From Brevundimonas sp. (GTDB lineage: Bacteria; Pseudomonadota; Alphaproteobacteria; Caulobacterales; Caulobacteraceae): a stretch of DNA of 8,425 bases. The notes under the pieces are model-generated. The model saw nothing but the letters and a program-made list of their open reading frames with translations. It was not told where the DNA came from and ran no database searches. Position numbers and translations under genes: made by a program. Each line of letters opens with the position of its first letter. Position 1 is the first letter of the stretch. The stretch lies in NCBI GenBank assembly GCA_022712235.1, contig JALAGW010000084.1, positions 1-8,425 on the forward strand, read 5' to 3'. Of the stretch, positions 1-6,158 are shown one piece after another.

Positions 1-238
1 CGGCGCCGGCCGCGGCGCCGGCGCCGGCGCCATCATCGGCAACACGGGCGGCGGCGGCAACGCCGCCACGGGCGCAGCCATCGGCGCCCTCGCCGGCGGC
101 GCCGCCGGCGCCATCCGCGGCTCCAGCCAGGACCGCAACAACCAGCAGCGCTATCGCGACAACCAGGGTCGCTATTACTACTGCTACGACAACCGCCAGA
201 GCGAATGCTACTGGGAGAACGGCCAGCGTCGCTACTAA
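1..238 (+). CDS. Glycine-zipper envelope protein, C-terminal part (5' end outside window)
   Basis: An open frame enters from the left edge (first whole codon at base 2) and ends at TAA 236-238, leaving 78 visible residues. The first 40 or so are almost only Gly, Ala and Ile in GxxxG-like spacing, with two short hydrophobic runs separated by a Gly/Asn turn (INTGGGGN-like). This is the layout of glycine-zipper 2TM / 17-kDa surface-antigen-like domains, which pack as paired membrane helices, usually in small outer-membrane or periplasmic proteins. The tail is hydrophilic and rich in Tyr, Asn, Gln and Arg, with two Cys (in YYCYDN and SECYWEN) that could form a disulfide in the periplasm. The start and any signal peptide or lipobox lie upstream of the window. 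A strong terminator follows 40 bases after the stop, so this is probably the last gene of its transcript. The family call is good; the exact function is unknown. Confidence 0.8.
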   Translation, partial: GAGRGAGAGAIIGNTGGGGNAATGAAIGALAGGAAGAIRGSSQDRNNQQRYRDNQGRYYYCYDNRQSECYWENGQRRY

Positions 239-249
239 GACGACTGGCG

Positions 250-266
250 CCCGAAAGCTTTTCGGG
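250..266 (+). other. Short inverted repeat just after the glycine-zipper gene
   Basis: CCCGAAA (250-256) and TTTCGGG (260-266) are perfect inverted copies around a 3-base loop, GCT. The right arm carries its own T run inside the stem and no T tract follows, so on its own it is a poor terminator. It sits 11 bases after the stop and just before the much stronger hairpin at 278-303, and it may help protect the 3' end of the message. Confidence 0.4.
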
Positions 267-277
267 TCAGGTTTCGA

Positions 278-307
278 GGGCGGTCCGCGCAGGCGGGCCG
301 CCCTTTT
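278..307 (+). terminator. Rho-independent terminator after the glycine-zipper gene
   Basis: An 11-bp stem is formed by GGGCGGTCCGC (278-288) and GCGGGCCGCCC (293-303), with one G-U wobble and a 4-base loop, GCAG. TTTT follows at 304-307. Stem strength, short loop and adjacent T tract make this the clearest intrinsic terminator in the window. It separates the glycine-zipper gene from the OmpA-like lipoprotein gene, which begins 54 bases later and so needs its own promoter or readthrough. Confidence 0.8.
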
Positions 308-361
308 GCTTGCTGCGTCTGTTTTCCGCCCGGGGCTGGGCGTTTTCCAAGGGGCTGACTG

Positions 362-823
362 ATGAAACCGATCCTCCCTGCCGTCATTGTCACGGGCCTG
401 ACCATGGCTCTTCTGGCGGGCTGCTCCACGCCCGGCGCCTACAAGAAGCGCAGCGATCTGGTCAGCAATCCCGCCGCCTGCGCCGCCAAGCGGTTCGAAG
501 TCTATTTCGACAATGATCAGGCCGGCCTGACCACCGCCGCGCGCGAGGCCATCAGCCTGACCGCCACCCAGCTTCAGGGCTGCGACATCACCAAGGTCCA
601 GGTTCTGGGCCTGGCGGACGCCCGCAGCGGCACCGCCGCGGTCAACCAGTCCCTGTCAGAGCGCCGCGCACGGTCTGTGGCCGAAGCCCTGGCGGCCGCC
701 GGCCTGCCCGCCCCGGCCTTCGAGGTGGCCGCCGCCGGCGCAGAGGGCGCCGTCGTCAACGGCGTCAACGATCCCCTGCGCCGCCGCACCGAGGTCCTGA
801 TCGAAGCCAAGCCCAGGCGCTGA
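362..823 (+). CDS. OmpA-family lipoprotein (OmpA C-terminal-like domain)
   Basis: This 153-residue protein begins with a lipoprotein signal: Lys-2, a hydrophobic stretch, then a lipobox LLAGC with the lipidated Cys at position 21. Ser follows the Cys, which under the enterobacterial Lol rule predicts sorting to the outer membrane. Residues about 45-150 form an OmpA-like domain: YFDND near 48-52, VLGLADARSG at 81-90 with the conserved Asp-86, then N95-x2-LS-x2-RA (95-103) with the Arg-102 that pairs with it in binding diaminopimelate, and a final RRRTEVLIE strand. The family holds peptidoglycan non-covalently, so the likely role is a small outer membrane-cell wall tether. It is shorter than Pal (about 170 aa), and the usual GYTD is GLAD here. 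The start is supported by AAGGGG at 349-354, 7 bases before ATG. Two extra Cys (40, 74) may form a disulfide. A specific Pal role is not supported; there are no tol genes nearby. Confidence 0.85.
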   Translation: MKPILPAVIVTGLTMALLAGCSTPGAYKKRSDLVSNPAACAAKRFEVYFDNDQAGLTTAAREAISLTATQLQGCDITKVQVLGLADARSGTAAVNQSLSERRARSVAEALAAAGLPAPAFEVAAAGAEGAVVNGVNDPLRRRTEVLIEAKPRR

Positions 824-855
824 GCAGACACTGAGCTTCCACGAGGCTGCGTCAG

Positions 856-871
856 ACCGTCTCGGGACGGT
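856..871 (+). other. Small hairpin between the OmpA-like gene and scsB
   Basis: ACCGTC (856-861) and GACGGT (866-871) pair perfectly around TCGG, 32 bases after the lipoprotein stop. No T tract follows (the next bases are GGCTGTGGG), so it is at best a weak or Rho-assisted terminator. The 110-base gap 824-933 has no other structure I trust. A TCTAAG at 892-897 could be a -10 element but has no matching -35. Confidence 0.3.
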
Positions 872-933
872 GGCTGTGGGCGCGTGCGGGGTCTAAGGTC
901 GCGCCTCGCTCTCCATCGAACGGTGCCGTCCCC

Positions 934-3111
934 TTGCGTCTTCTCGCCGCCTTCCTCGTCTGGCTGACCTTCGCCGCCTCGGCGGCCGCCGCGCCTTCGG
1001 CTCTGGATCAGGCGTTGAAGGCGGGCACCGCCCCGTCCGCCGCCGGGCCGCAGCGCACCGAGCGGATCGAGGCCGAACTGGTCGCCATGAACACCTGGGC
1101 CGCGCCCGGTTCGACCGCGATCCTGGCCATTCGCCAGAAGATCAAGCCCGGCTGGCACACCTACTGGCGCAATCAGGGCGACTCGGGCGGCCCGACCACC
1201 CTGACCTGGTCCCTGCCCGACGGGGTTTCCCCCGGCGACATCCTGTGGCCCCTGCCCGAACGGCAGCGACTGCAGAGCCTGATGAACTACGGCTATTCGG
1301 ATACGGTCTTCCTGCCCGTGCCGATCGAGGTTCCGGCCTCGACCCGGCCCGGAGACACGCTGGCCCTGCGCGTCACCGCCCACTTCTACGTCTGCAGCGA
1401 CGAGATGTGCGTGCCCGAGGATCTCGATCTGGCGCTGAACCTGCCGTTGCGCGACGGCGCCGCCCCGCTGGACCCGCGCTTCGGTCAGGCGGTGCAAGAC
1501 GTGGTCGCCACCGCCCCCCGCCCCGCCGGAATCGAGGCGCGCGCCGTCTTCGCCGACGGCAAGCTGACCCTGAGCGCGACGGGCGGACCTCTGGCGGGCG
1601 CGACGCCGAAATGGGCCTCCTTCTATCCGTTCGAGGGCGGGGTCATCGACCACGCCGCCGGTCAATCCGGCGAACGCGGCCCGCAGGGGCTGACGCGGCG
1701 CCTCGCGCCCGGTCGCAGCCTGACCGCCAACGGCCTGAAGCCGCCGCTGGCCGGGGTCCTGTCCACCGACCTCGGCGCCTGGGAGATTTCCGCCGATCAG
1801 GGCGCCGCCCTGCCCGGCGCGACAGGTCAGGGCCTCATCGGCGACGGCGACGGGGCCACGGCGTCATCCGCCGGCTCGACCGCCCCCTCTGACTTCGCCA
1901 AGGCCGCCCTGTTCGCCCTGCTGGGCGGACTGATCCTCAACCTGATGCCCTGCGTCTTCCCCATCCTGGCGATGAAGGCGGCGGCGCTCAGCCGTTCGGC
2001 CCACGAACCGGCCGAGGCGCGCCGCGACGGCCTGGCCTTCCTGGCCGGGGTGCTGGCCACCTTCCTCGTTCTGGCCGGTGCGCTGCTGGCCCTGCGCGCG
2101 GGCGGTCAGGCCCTGGGCTGGGGCTTCCAGTTGCAGTCGCCGGGCGTGGTCGCGACCCTGTCGCTGCTGATGCTGGCCGTGGCGCTGAACCTGTCGGGCG
2201 TCTTCCATATCGGTTCCGGCCTGCAAGGCGCCGGGCACGGCCCGCTGGCGCGTCTGCCGGGCGCGACGGGGGCCTTCTTCACCGGGGTTCTGGCCGTGGT
2301 CGTGGCCGCGCCCTGCACCGCCCCCTTCATGGCCTTTGCCCTGGGGGCCGCCCTGCTGATGCCCTGGCCCATGGCCTTGGCGGTCTTCCTGATGCTCGGC
2401 CTCGGTCTGGCCCTGCCCTATGTCCTGATCAGCCTCAGCCCGCGCCTCTTGTCGCGCCTGCCCAAGCCCGGTCCGTGGATGGAGACGCTGAGGAACCTGC
2501 TGGCCTTCCCCATGTATGGCGCCGCCCTTTGGCTGGCCTGGGTCTATGGCCGTCAGACCGCCGACGCCCTGGCCCTGCTGTTCAACGCCGGTCTGATGCT
2601 GGCCCTGGCCCTGTGGCTCTATGGCCGATCTCAGACCGCCAGCGGCACGGGCCGTCTCGCCGGGATCGCAGCCGCCCTGTCACTGATCGCCGCGCTGGGC
2701 CTCGGCGTCCTGGCCGCCCGCGCCGCGCCCGCCTCGACCGACGCCGCTCCGTCTTCCGCCCATCTGCCGTCGCGCCCCTGGTCCGAAGCCGTGGTTCAGG
2801 CGGCCCTGGCCGAGGGCCGTCCGGTTCGGGTCAACTTCACCGCCGACTGGTGCGTCACCTGCAAGATCAACGAGGGCGCGGCCCTGTCCTCGTCGCGCAC
2901 GGCCGAGGCCATGCAGGCGGCCAACGCCGTCTATCTGGTCGGCGACTGGACCCGCCGCGACGACGCCATCACCGCCGAATTGCAGCGTCATGGCCGCTCC
3001 GGCGTTCCACTTTACCTGCTCTATGCGCCAGGTCAGGCTGAACCCCGCGTCCTGCCGCAGCTGCTGACCGAAGGGACCGTCGTCGACGCCTTGAAAGACG
3101 CCGCCCGCTGA
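934..3111 (+). CDS. scsB: ScsB/DsbD-type transmembrane thiol-disulfide reductase
   Basis: This 725-residue protein moves electrons from cytoplasmic thioredoxin across the inner membrane to periplasmic thiol proteins. It has all three redox modules. After a signal peptide (about 1-20), a large periplasmic domain (21-320) carries CSDEMC (C154/C159). About eight membrane segments follow (roughly 322-345, 366-390, 404-424, 446-472, 478-500, 523-540, 543-563, 575-596) with C340 in LNLMPCVFP and C461 in AAPCTAPF, the transmembrane redox pair. A C-terminal thioredoxin-like domain (about 612-725) has WCVTC (C640/C643) and a GVP cis-Pro loop at 690-692. The roughly 300-residue N-terminal domain is far longer than that of E. 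coli DsbD, which favours the ScsB branch; automatic pipelines may label it dsbD. The start is TTG at 934: the signal peptide begins there and no in-frame ATG lies just upstream. No clear Shine-Dalgarno is visible. The next gene lies 23 bases downstream and is a likely partner. Confidence 0.88.
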   Translation: MRLLAAFLVWLTFAASAAAAPSALDQALKAGTAPSAAGPQRTERIEAELVAMNTWAAPGSTAILAIRQKIKPGWHTYWRNQGDSGGPTTLTWSLPDGVSPGDILWPLPERQRLQSLMNYGYSDTVFLPVPIEVPASTRPGDTLALRVTAHFYVCSDEMCVPEDLDLALNLPLRDGAAPLDPRFGQAVQDVVATAPRPAGIEARAVFADGKLTLSATGGPLAGATPKWASFYPFEGGVIDHAAGQSGERGPQGLTRRLAPGRSLTANGLKPPLAGVLSTDLGAWEISADQGAALPGATGQGLIGDGDGATASSAGSTAPSDFAKAALFALLGGLILNLMPCVFPILAMKAAALSRSAHEPAEARRDGLAFLAGVLATFLVLAGALLALRAGGQALGWGFQLQSPGVVATLSLLMLAVALNLSGVFHIGSGLQGAGHGPLARLPGATGAFFTGVLAVVVAAPCTAPFMAFALGAALLMPWPMALAVFLMLGLGLALPYVLISLSPRLLSRLPKPGPWMETLRNLLAFPMYGAALWLAWVYGRQTADALALLFNAGLMLALALWLYGRSQTASGTGRLAGIAAALSLIAALGLGVLAARAAPASTDAAPSSAHLPSRPWSEAVVQAALAEGRPVRVNFTADWCVTCKINEGAALSSSRTAEAMQAANAVYLVGDWTRRDDAITAELQRHGRSGVPLYLLYAPGQAEPRVLPQLLTEGTVVDALKDAAR

Positions 3112-3120
3112 CATCCACCG

Positions 3121-3126
3121 AAGGAG
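3121..3126 (+). promoter_or_regulatory. Strong Shine-Dalgarno (AAGGAG) for the peroxiredoxin-like gene
   Basis: AAGGAG lies 8 bases before the ATG at 3135, inside the 23-base gap after scsB. It is the best ribosome binding site in the window and contrasts with the SD-less TTG start of scsB. This suggests that the second protein of the unit is made in larger amounts, as expected of a soluble or lipid-anchored acceptor relative to its membrane reductase. Confidence 0.75.
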
Positions 3127-3134
3127 ACCGCCCG

Positions 3135-3809
3135 ATGATCCGTATGCTGACCGTCGCTTCCGCCTCGCTTCTCCTGCTCGCCGCCTGCCAGCAGCAGCCA
3201 GTTGCGACGTCCGACAAGGCCGCGCCCGCGGCGACCGAATCCGCGACGCGCGCCATCGCCGGGCCGGGCGACATGGCGCCCGCCTTCACCCTGGTCGACG
3301 CCGAGGGCGTCCAGCGCTCGCTGGCCGATTTCAAGGGCAAGACGGTGGTGCTGGAATGGACCAACGAAGGCTGTCCCTTCGTGAAGAAGCACTACAGCGG
3401 CGCCATGCAGGCCCTGCAGCGCGATGCGACCGCCGACGGCGTGGTCTGGCTGACCATCATCTCCTCGGCGCCGGGAACCCAGGGCTTCGTCGAGGGCGCA
3501 GAGGCCAAGGCCTGGAAGGCCAAACATCAGGCCGCCTTCACCCACCTGCTGCTGGATCCGACCGGCGAGGTCGGCAAGCGCTATGACGCCAAGACCACGC
3601 CCGACATGCGCATCATCAACCCCGAGGGACGCCTGATCTACGTCGGCGGCATCGACGACAGGCCGACCAACAAGGTCGAGGACCTGGCCGGCGCTGAGAA
3701 CTTCGTCCGCGCCGCCCTGGCCGACGCCAAGGCCGGCCGCCCCATCCAGACCGCCTTCGCCCAGCCCTACGGCTGTTCGATCAAATACCCGGAAACAGTC
3801 GACAGCTGA
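3135..3809 (+). CDS. Lipid-anchored peroxiredoxin-like (redoxin/AhpC-TSA) protein, PprX-like
   Basis: This 224-residue protein has a lipoprotein signal ending in LLAAC (lipidated C18; next residue Gln, so outer-membrane sorting is likely by the Lol rule). A Thr/Ala/Pro linker (about 20-43) leads to a thioredoxin fold: GDMAPAFTLVDAEG at 45-58, the active-site segment WTNEGCPF with C80, a TTP cis-Pro turn at 154-156, and strand GRLIYVGGIDD at 165-175. The C-terminus has a second Cys (C214) in YGCSIKY. The GCPF and GCSIK pair is typical of the PRX-like-1 group of redoxins. C80 is the likely peroxidatic or catalytic Cys and C214 a candidate resolving Cys. Canonical peroxiredoxins have Thr three residues before the Cys; here that position is Asn and Thr is at -4, so activity may differ. 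From memory, Caulobacter ScsB reduces an envelope peroxiredoxin named PprX; adjacency to scsB fits the same role. A general thiol reductase remains possible. Confidence 0.82.
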   Translation: MIRMLTVASASLLLLAACQQQPVATSDKAAPAATESATRAIAGPGDMAPAFTLVDAEGVQRSLADFKGKTVVLEWTNEGCPFVKKHYSGAMQALQRDATADGVVWLTIISSAPGTQGFVEGAEAKAWKAKHQAAFTHLLLDPTGEVGKRYDAKTTPDMRIINPEGRLIYVGGIDDRPTNKVEDLAGAENFVRAALADAKAGRPIQTAFAQPYGCSIKYPETVDS

Positions 3810-3825
3810 TTTTTTAAACCGGCCG

Positions 3826-3892
3826 CAAGTAGCCCAAGGGGCGGTAGGCCCCAAAGAATGCGCCTCAAGTAGCCCGAAGGGCGATAGGCCCT
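3826..3892. repeat. Two 27-base stem-loop repeats with a 40-base period (REP-like)
   Basis: Copies at 3826-3852 and 3866-3892 both begin CAAGTAGCCC and agree at 23 of 27 bases, spaced exactly 40 bases apart. Each can form a 5-bp stem with a 5-base loop: GGGGC/GCCCC around GGTAG (3838-3852) and AGGGC/GCCCT around GATAG (3878-3892). The outermost pair differs between copies but stays paired (G-C against A-T), so the structure seems kept. Each copy also allows an alternative GCCC/GGGC hairpin (3832-3842, 3872-3882). No T tract follows on either strand, so these are not standard intrinsic terminators. The pair lies between the convergent peroxiredoxin-like gene and the exported protein gene, the usual place for REP elements, but I cannot assign it to a named family. 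Confidence 0.6.
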
Positions 3893-3901
3893 ACCGGACT
3901 T

Positions 3902-3932
3902 CCTCGCCGGGCGGCTACGCCGCCGGGCGAGG
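3902..3932 (-). terminator. Large GC hairpin overlapping the 3' end of the exported protein gene
   Basis: A 14-bp stem with one internal mismatch is formed by 3902-3915 (CCTCGCCGGGCGGC) and 3919-3932 (GCCGCCGGGCGAGG) around a 3-base loop at 3916-3918. The TAG stop of the - strand gene (3915-3917) lies in the loop and last stem base, so the right arm encodes the last codons. It could block 3' exonucleases or help end transcription from either side. Neither side has a T tract, so calling it a terminator is a guess; a Rho-assisted or mRNA-stabilising hairpin is equally likely. Confidence 0.45.
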
Positions 3933-4391
3933 CGGCGAGGTGATGACCTCGACGTTGTCGTTCAGCAGATAGGCCAGTTCCTCCAGCGCGACCTTGCGCT
4001 CGGCGGCGTTGGGGGCGGCTTCGACGGCGGCGACCTTCTTGGGCATGTCCTCGGAAATGCCGCGCAGGATGCATTTCAGGTCATTGTCTGTGCCGCGCTC
4101 CTTGAGCACCAGATGGCCCTGCATGTCGCGCGCGGCCAGATCGGTCGCCTGGGCCTTGAAGCCGGTGAAGGCGGCGCCGGTCATGAAGCCGTCAGCGTCC
4201 GCATCGCCCGAGGCGATCCAGCCGTCGACAATGGATTTCAGCGCGCCGGAGCGCTCGACCAGATCCGCGAACAGGGGCTCGTGTGCGACCGAGACGGGCG
4301 CATCCGCGGCGACCGGCGGCTGGGCGGCCGCTTCGGCGACCGCAGGATCGCTGAGCATCAGGACGGCGGCGAGAATGATTCCGCAGGACAT
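3915..4391 (-). CDS. Exported protein of unknown function
   Basis: I do not recognise this 158-residue protein. It starts with a short Sec-type signal (hydrophobic residues about 4-13, likely cleavage after AVAEA near 21), so the mature form of about 137 residues should be periplasmic. The mature part is mostly predicted helix. At 63-68 it reads DADADG, the DxDxDG core of an EF-hand-like calcium loop, but position 12 of that loop is Ala, not Glu, so metal binding is uncertain. A conserved-looking block follows with NDLKCILRGISEDMPKK around the only mature Cys (C107), then a helix LEELAYLLNDN and a Pro-rich end. I chose ATG at 4391 because the signal peptide begins there and AAAAGGGA lies 7 bases upstream (4399-4406). 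The frame stays open to an ATG at 4502 (195 aa), which would bury the signal sequence internally. It is convergent with the peroxiredoxin-like gene and divergent from pgi. Confidence 0.65.
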   Translation of the reverse strand: MSCGIILAAVLMLSDPAVAEAAAQPPVAADAPVSVAHEPLFADLVERSGALKSIVDGWIASGDADADGFMTGAAFTGFKAQATDLAARDMQGHLVLKERGTDNDLKCILRGISEDMPKKVAAVEAAPNAAERKVALEELAYLLNDNVEVITSPPRPAA

Positions 4392-4461
4392 GGGACATCC
4401 CTTTTCACTGGCGGCCGAGGGGAAAAGACCAATTGGAAATCCAAGTTGACCCGGCCGTTGA

Positions 4462-4489
4462 TTGAACTCTTCTAGGCCTGAGCCATAAA
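4462..4489 (+). promoter_or_regulatory. Candidate promoter for pgi in the divergent gap 4392-4546
   Basis: TTGAACT at 4462-4468 is followed after 13 bases by GCCATAAA at 4482-4489. From memory, the Caulobacter housekeeping promoter consensus is TTGaCgS-N10-14-GCTANAWC. This matches the spacing, 6 of 8 bases of the -10 and only 4 of 7 of the -35. A competing -35, TTGACC at 4446-4451, has a poorer -10 (CTTCTA). Transcription would start near 4495, giving a leader of about 50 bases before the ATG at 4547. For the opposite gene I see no convincing promoter; an 8-base palindrome CCAATTGG (4429-4436) could be an operator but is too short to claim. Confidence 0.35.
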
Positions 4490-4546
4490 CGAAGAGTTGC
4501 AAGCGTCATGCCGAACCCTGGCCGGACGCCGAACGGGGGAACGAAG

Positions 4547-6151
4547 ATGCCGCACGCCGCCTGGACCGAACTGGAAGCCGTCGCCCGCCGCGACGCCGAC
4601 GCCCGCATCAGCGATCAGTTCGCCGTCGACCCCGATCGCCTGTCGCGCCTGACCGTTGACGCCGCCGGTCTGCATCTGGACCTGTCCAAGCAGAGCTGGA
4701 CCCACGCCGGCTTCGACGCCGCCCTCGCCCTGGCCCGCGCCGCCGACGTCGACGGCCGCCGCACCGCCCTGTTCGGCGGCGAGGCCGTCAACGCCACCGA
4801 AGGCCGGGCGGTCCTGCACCCCGCCCTGCGCGCGCCGGCAGGCGCCGATTTCCACGCCCTGGGCGAAGCCGTTTCCGCCGAGGTCGACGCCGTGCGCGGC
4901 CAGATGCGCGACTACGCCCACGCCGTCCGGTCCAGCATCGAGACAGGCGCGACCGGCCGTCCGTTCGAGACCGTGGTCCATATCGGGATCGGCGGGTCGG
5001 ATCTGGGGCCGCGCGTCATCTGGGACGCCCTGCGCCCGCTCGATCCGGCCATCGACATCCGGTTTGTCGCCAATATCGACCCGCGCGACATGGCCGAGGC
5101 CCTGACCGGACTGGACCCGGAAACGACCCTGGTCGTCGTCGTCTCCAAGACCTTCACGACCCAGGAGACCCTGGCCAACGCCGAGGCCGCCAAGGCCTGG
5201 CTGGCCGCCGCCCTGCCGGCCGAGGGCATGGCGCGGCACTTCATCGGCGTCACCGCCGCGCCGGAAAAGGCCGCCGCCTTCGGCTGCGGCCGCACCTTCG
5301 CCTTCCGCGACTGGGTCGGCGGGCGCTATTCCCTGTGGTCGGCCGTCAGTCTGAGCTGCGTCATCGGTCTGGGCTGGGACGTCTTCCAGGACTTCCTCGA
5401 CGGCGCCGCCGAACTGGACCGGCACTTCCTGGAAGCCCCGCTGGAGCGCAACGCCCCGATCCTGCTGGCCCTGGCGCAGATCTACAATGTCGACGGCCTG
5501 CATCGTCCCGCACGCACCGTCGCGCCCTATGCTCACGCCCTGCGTCGCCTGCCCGCCTTCCTGCAGCAGCTGGAGATGGAATCGAACGGCAAGCGGGTGC
5601 GTCGCGACGGCGCGCCGGTGGGCCGCCAGACCTGCCCCGTCGTCTTCGGCGAGCCCGGCACCAACGGCCAGCACGCCTTCTTCCAGCAGATCCATCAGGG
5701 CCCGCAGGTGGTCCCGGCCGAGTTCGTCATCGTCGCCTCCACCCACGGCGACGCCTCGGAAAGCCCGCTATGGGCCAACGCCCTGGCCCAGGGTCAGGCC
5801 CTGATGCAGGGCAAGTCCGAGGCCCAGGCCCACGCCGAACTGATCGCCTCCGGGGCTTCCGAAGCCGAAGCTGACCGCCTGGCCCCGCACAAGACCTTCC
5901 CCGGCAACCGCCCCTCGACTGCGATCCTGATGGAGCGCCTGACGCCGCAGACCCTGGGCGCCCTGATCGCTCTCTATGAGCACAAGACCTTCGTCGAGGG
6001 CGTGATCTGGGACATCAACAGCTTCGACCAGTGGGGGGTCGAACTGGGCAAGGTTCTGGCCAAGGCGGTGCTGAAGGACGTGGCGGCCGGCGCTCCGTCG
6101 CCTGACCTCGATCCCTCGACGGCGGCCCTGCTGGCGCGGCTGCTGCGCTAG
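4547..6151 (+). CDS. pgi: Glucose-6-phosphate isomerase
   Basis: This cytoplasmic enzyme interconverts glucose 6-phosphate and fructose 6-phosphate, linking gluconeogenesis with the Entner-Doudoroff and pentose phosphate routes and with sugar-polymer synthesis. It is 534 residues long (E. coli 549), with two SIS-type sugar-phosphate domains. Visible motifs are HIGIGGSDLGPRV (145-157) and SKTFTTQET (200-208) for phosphate binding, signature 1 DWVGGRYSLWSA (255-266), catalytic Glu in LEMESNGK (342-349), catalytic His in GTNGQHAFFQ (371-380), and signature 2 FDQWGVELGK (493-502) with the active-site Lys. Signature 1 ends in Ser (268) where Gly is usual, a mild change. I prefer ATG 4547: GGGGGA lies 6 bases upstream and the protein then begins in the family's usual place. 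An in-frame ATG at 4508 would add 13 residues rich in Pro, Gly and Asn and has a more distant GAAGAG. The stop lies 7 bases from the convergent gloB stop. Confidence 0.96.
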   Translation: MPHAAWTELEAVARRDADARISDQFAVDPDRLSRLTVDAAGLHLDLSKQSWTHAGFDAALALARAADVDGRRTALFGGEAVNATEGRAVLHPALRAPAGADFHALGEAVSAEVDAVRGQMRDYAHAVRSSIETGATGRPFETVVHIGIGGSDLGPRVIWDALRPLDPAIDIRFVANIDPRDMAEALTGLDPETTLVVVVSKTFTTQETLANAEAAKAWLAAALPAEGMARHFIGVTAAPEKAAAFGCGRTFAFRDWVGGRYSLWSAVSLSCVIGLGWDVFQDFLDGAAELDRHFLEAPLERNAPILLALAQIYNVDGLHRPARTVAPYAHALRRLPAFLQQLEMESNGKRVRRDGAPVGRQTCPVVFGEPGTNGQHAFFQQIHQGPQVVPAEFVIVASTHGDASESPLWANALAQGQALMQGKSEAQAHAELIASGASEAEADRLAPHKTFPGNRPSTAILMERLTPQTLGALIALYEHKTFVEGVIWDINSFDQWGVELGKVLAKAVLKDVAAGAPSPDLDPSTAALLARLLR

Positions 6152-6158
6152 ACGAACC

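Noticed and set aside
1..31. GGCGCC-rich run at the left edge as a special repeat element
   Set aside because: It is explained by Gly-Ala codons (GGC/GCC) of the glycine-zipper domain. Slippage is possible, but there is no sign of a separate element.
574..1665. 363-codon - strand frame over the OmpA-like and scsB genes
   Set aside because: It spans two real genes and their gap and is dominated by Arg/Gly-rich low-complexity sequence, typical of antisense frames at 70% GC.
3810..3815. TTTTTT after the peroxiredoxin-like stop as an intrinsic terminator
   Set aside because: No stable stem lies directly before the T run. Only short CAG/CTG and GTCGAC palindromes can be formed.
3826..3892. CRISPR-like array from the 40-base period
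   Set aside because: There are only two units, the 13-base spacer is too short, the repeats are imperfect and no cas genes are present.
4472..5746. 424-codon open frame on the - strand opposite pgi
   Set aside because: It is an antisense shadow of a very GC-rich gene. Its composition is Gly, Gln, Asp, Ala and Val repeats with no recognisable domain, while the + strand encodes an unmistakable PGI.
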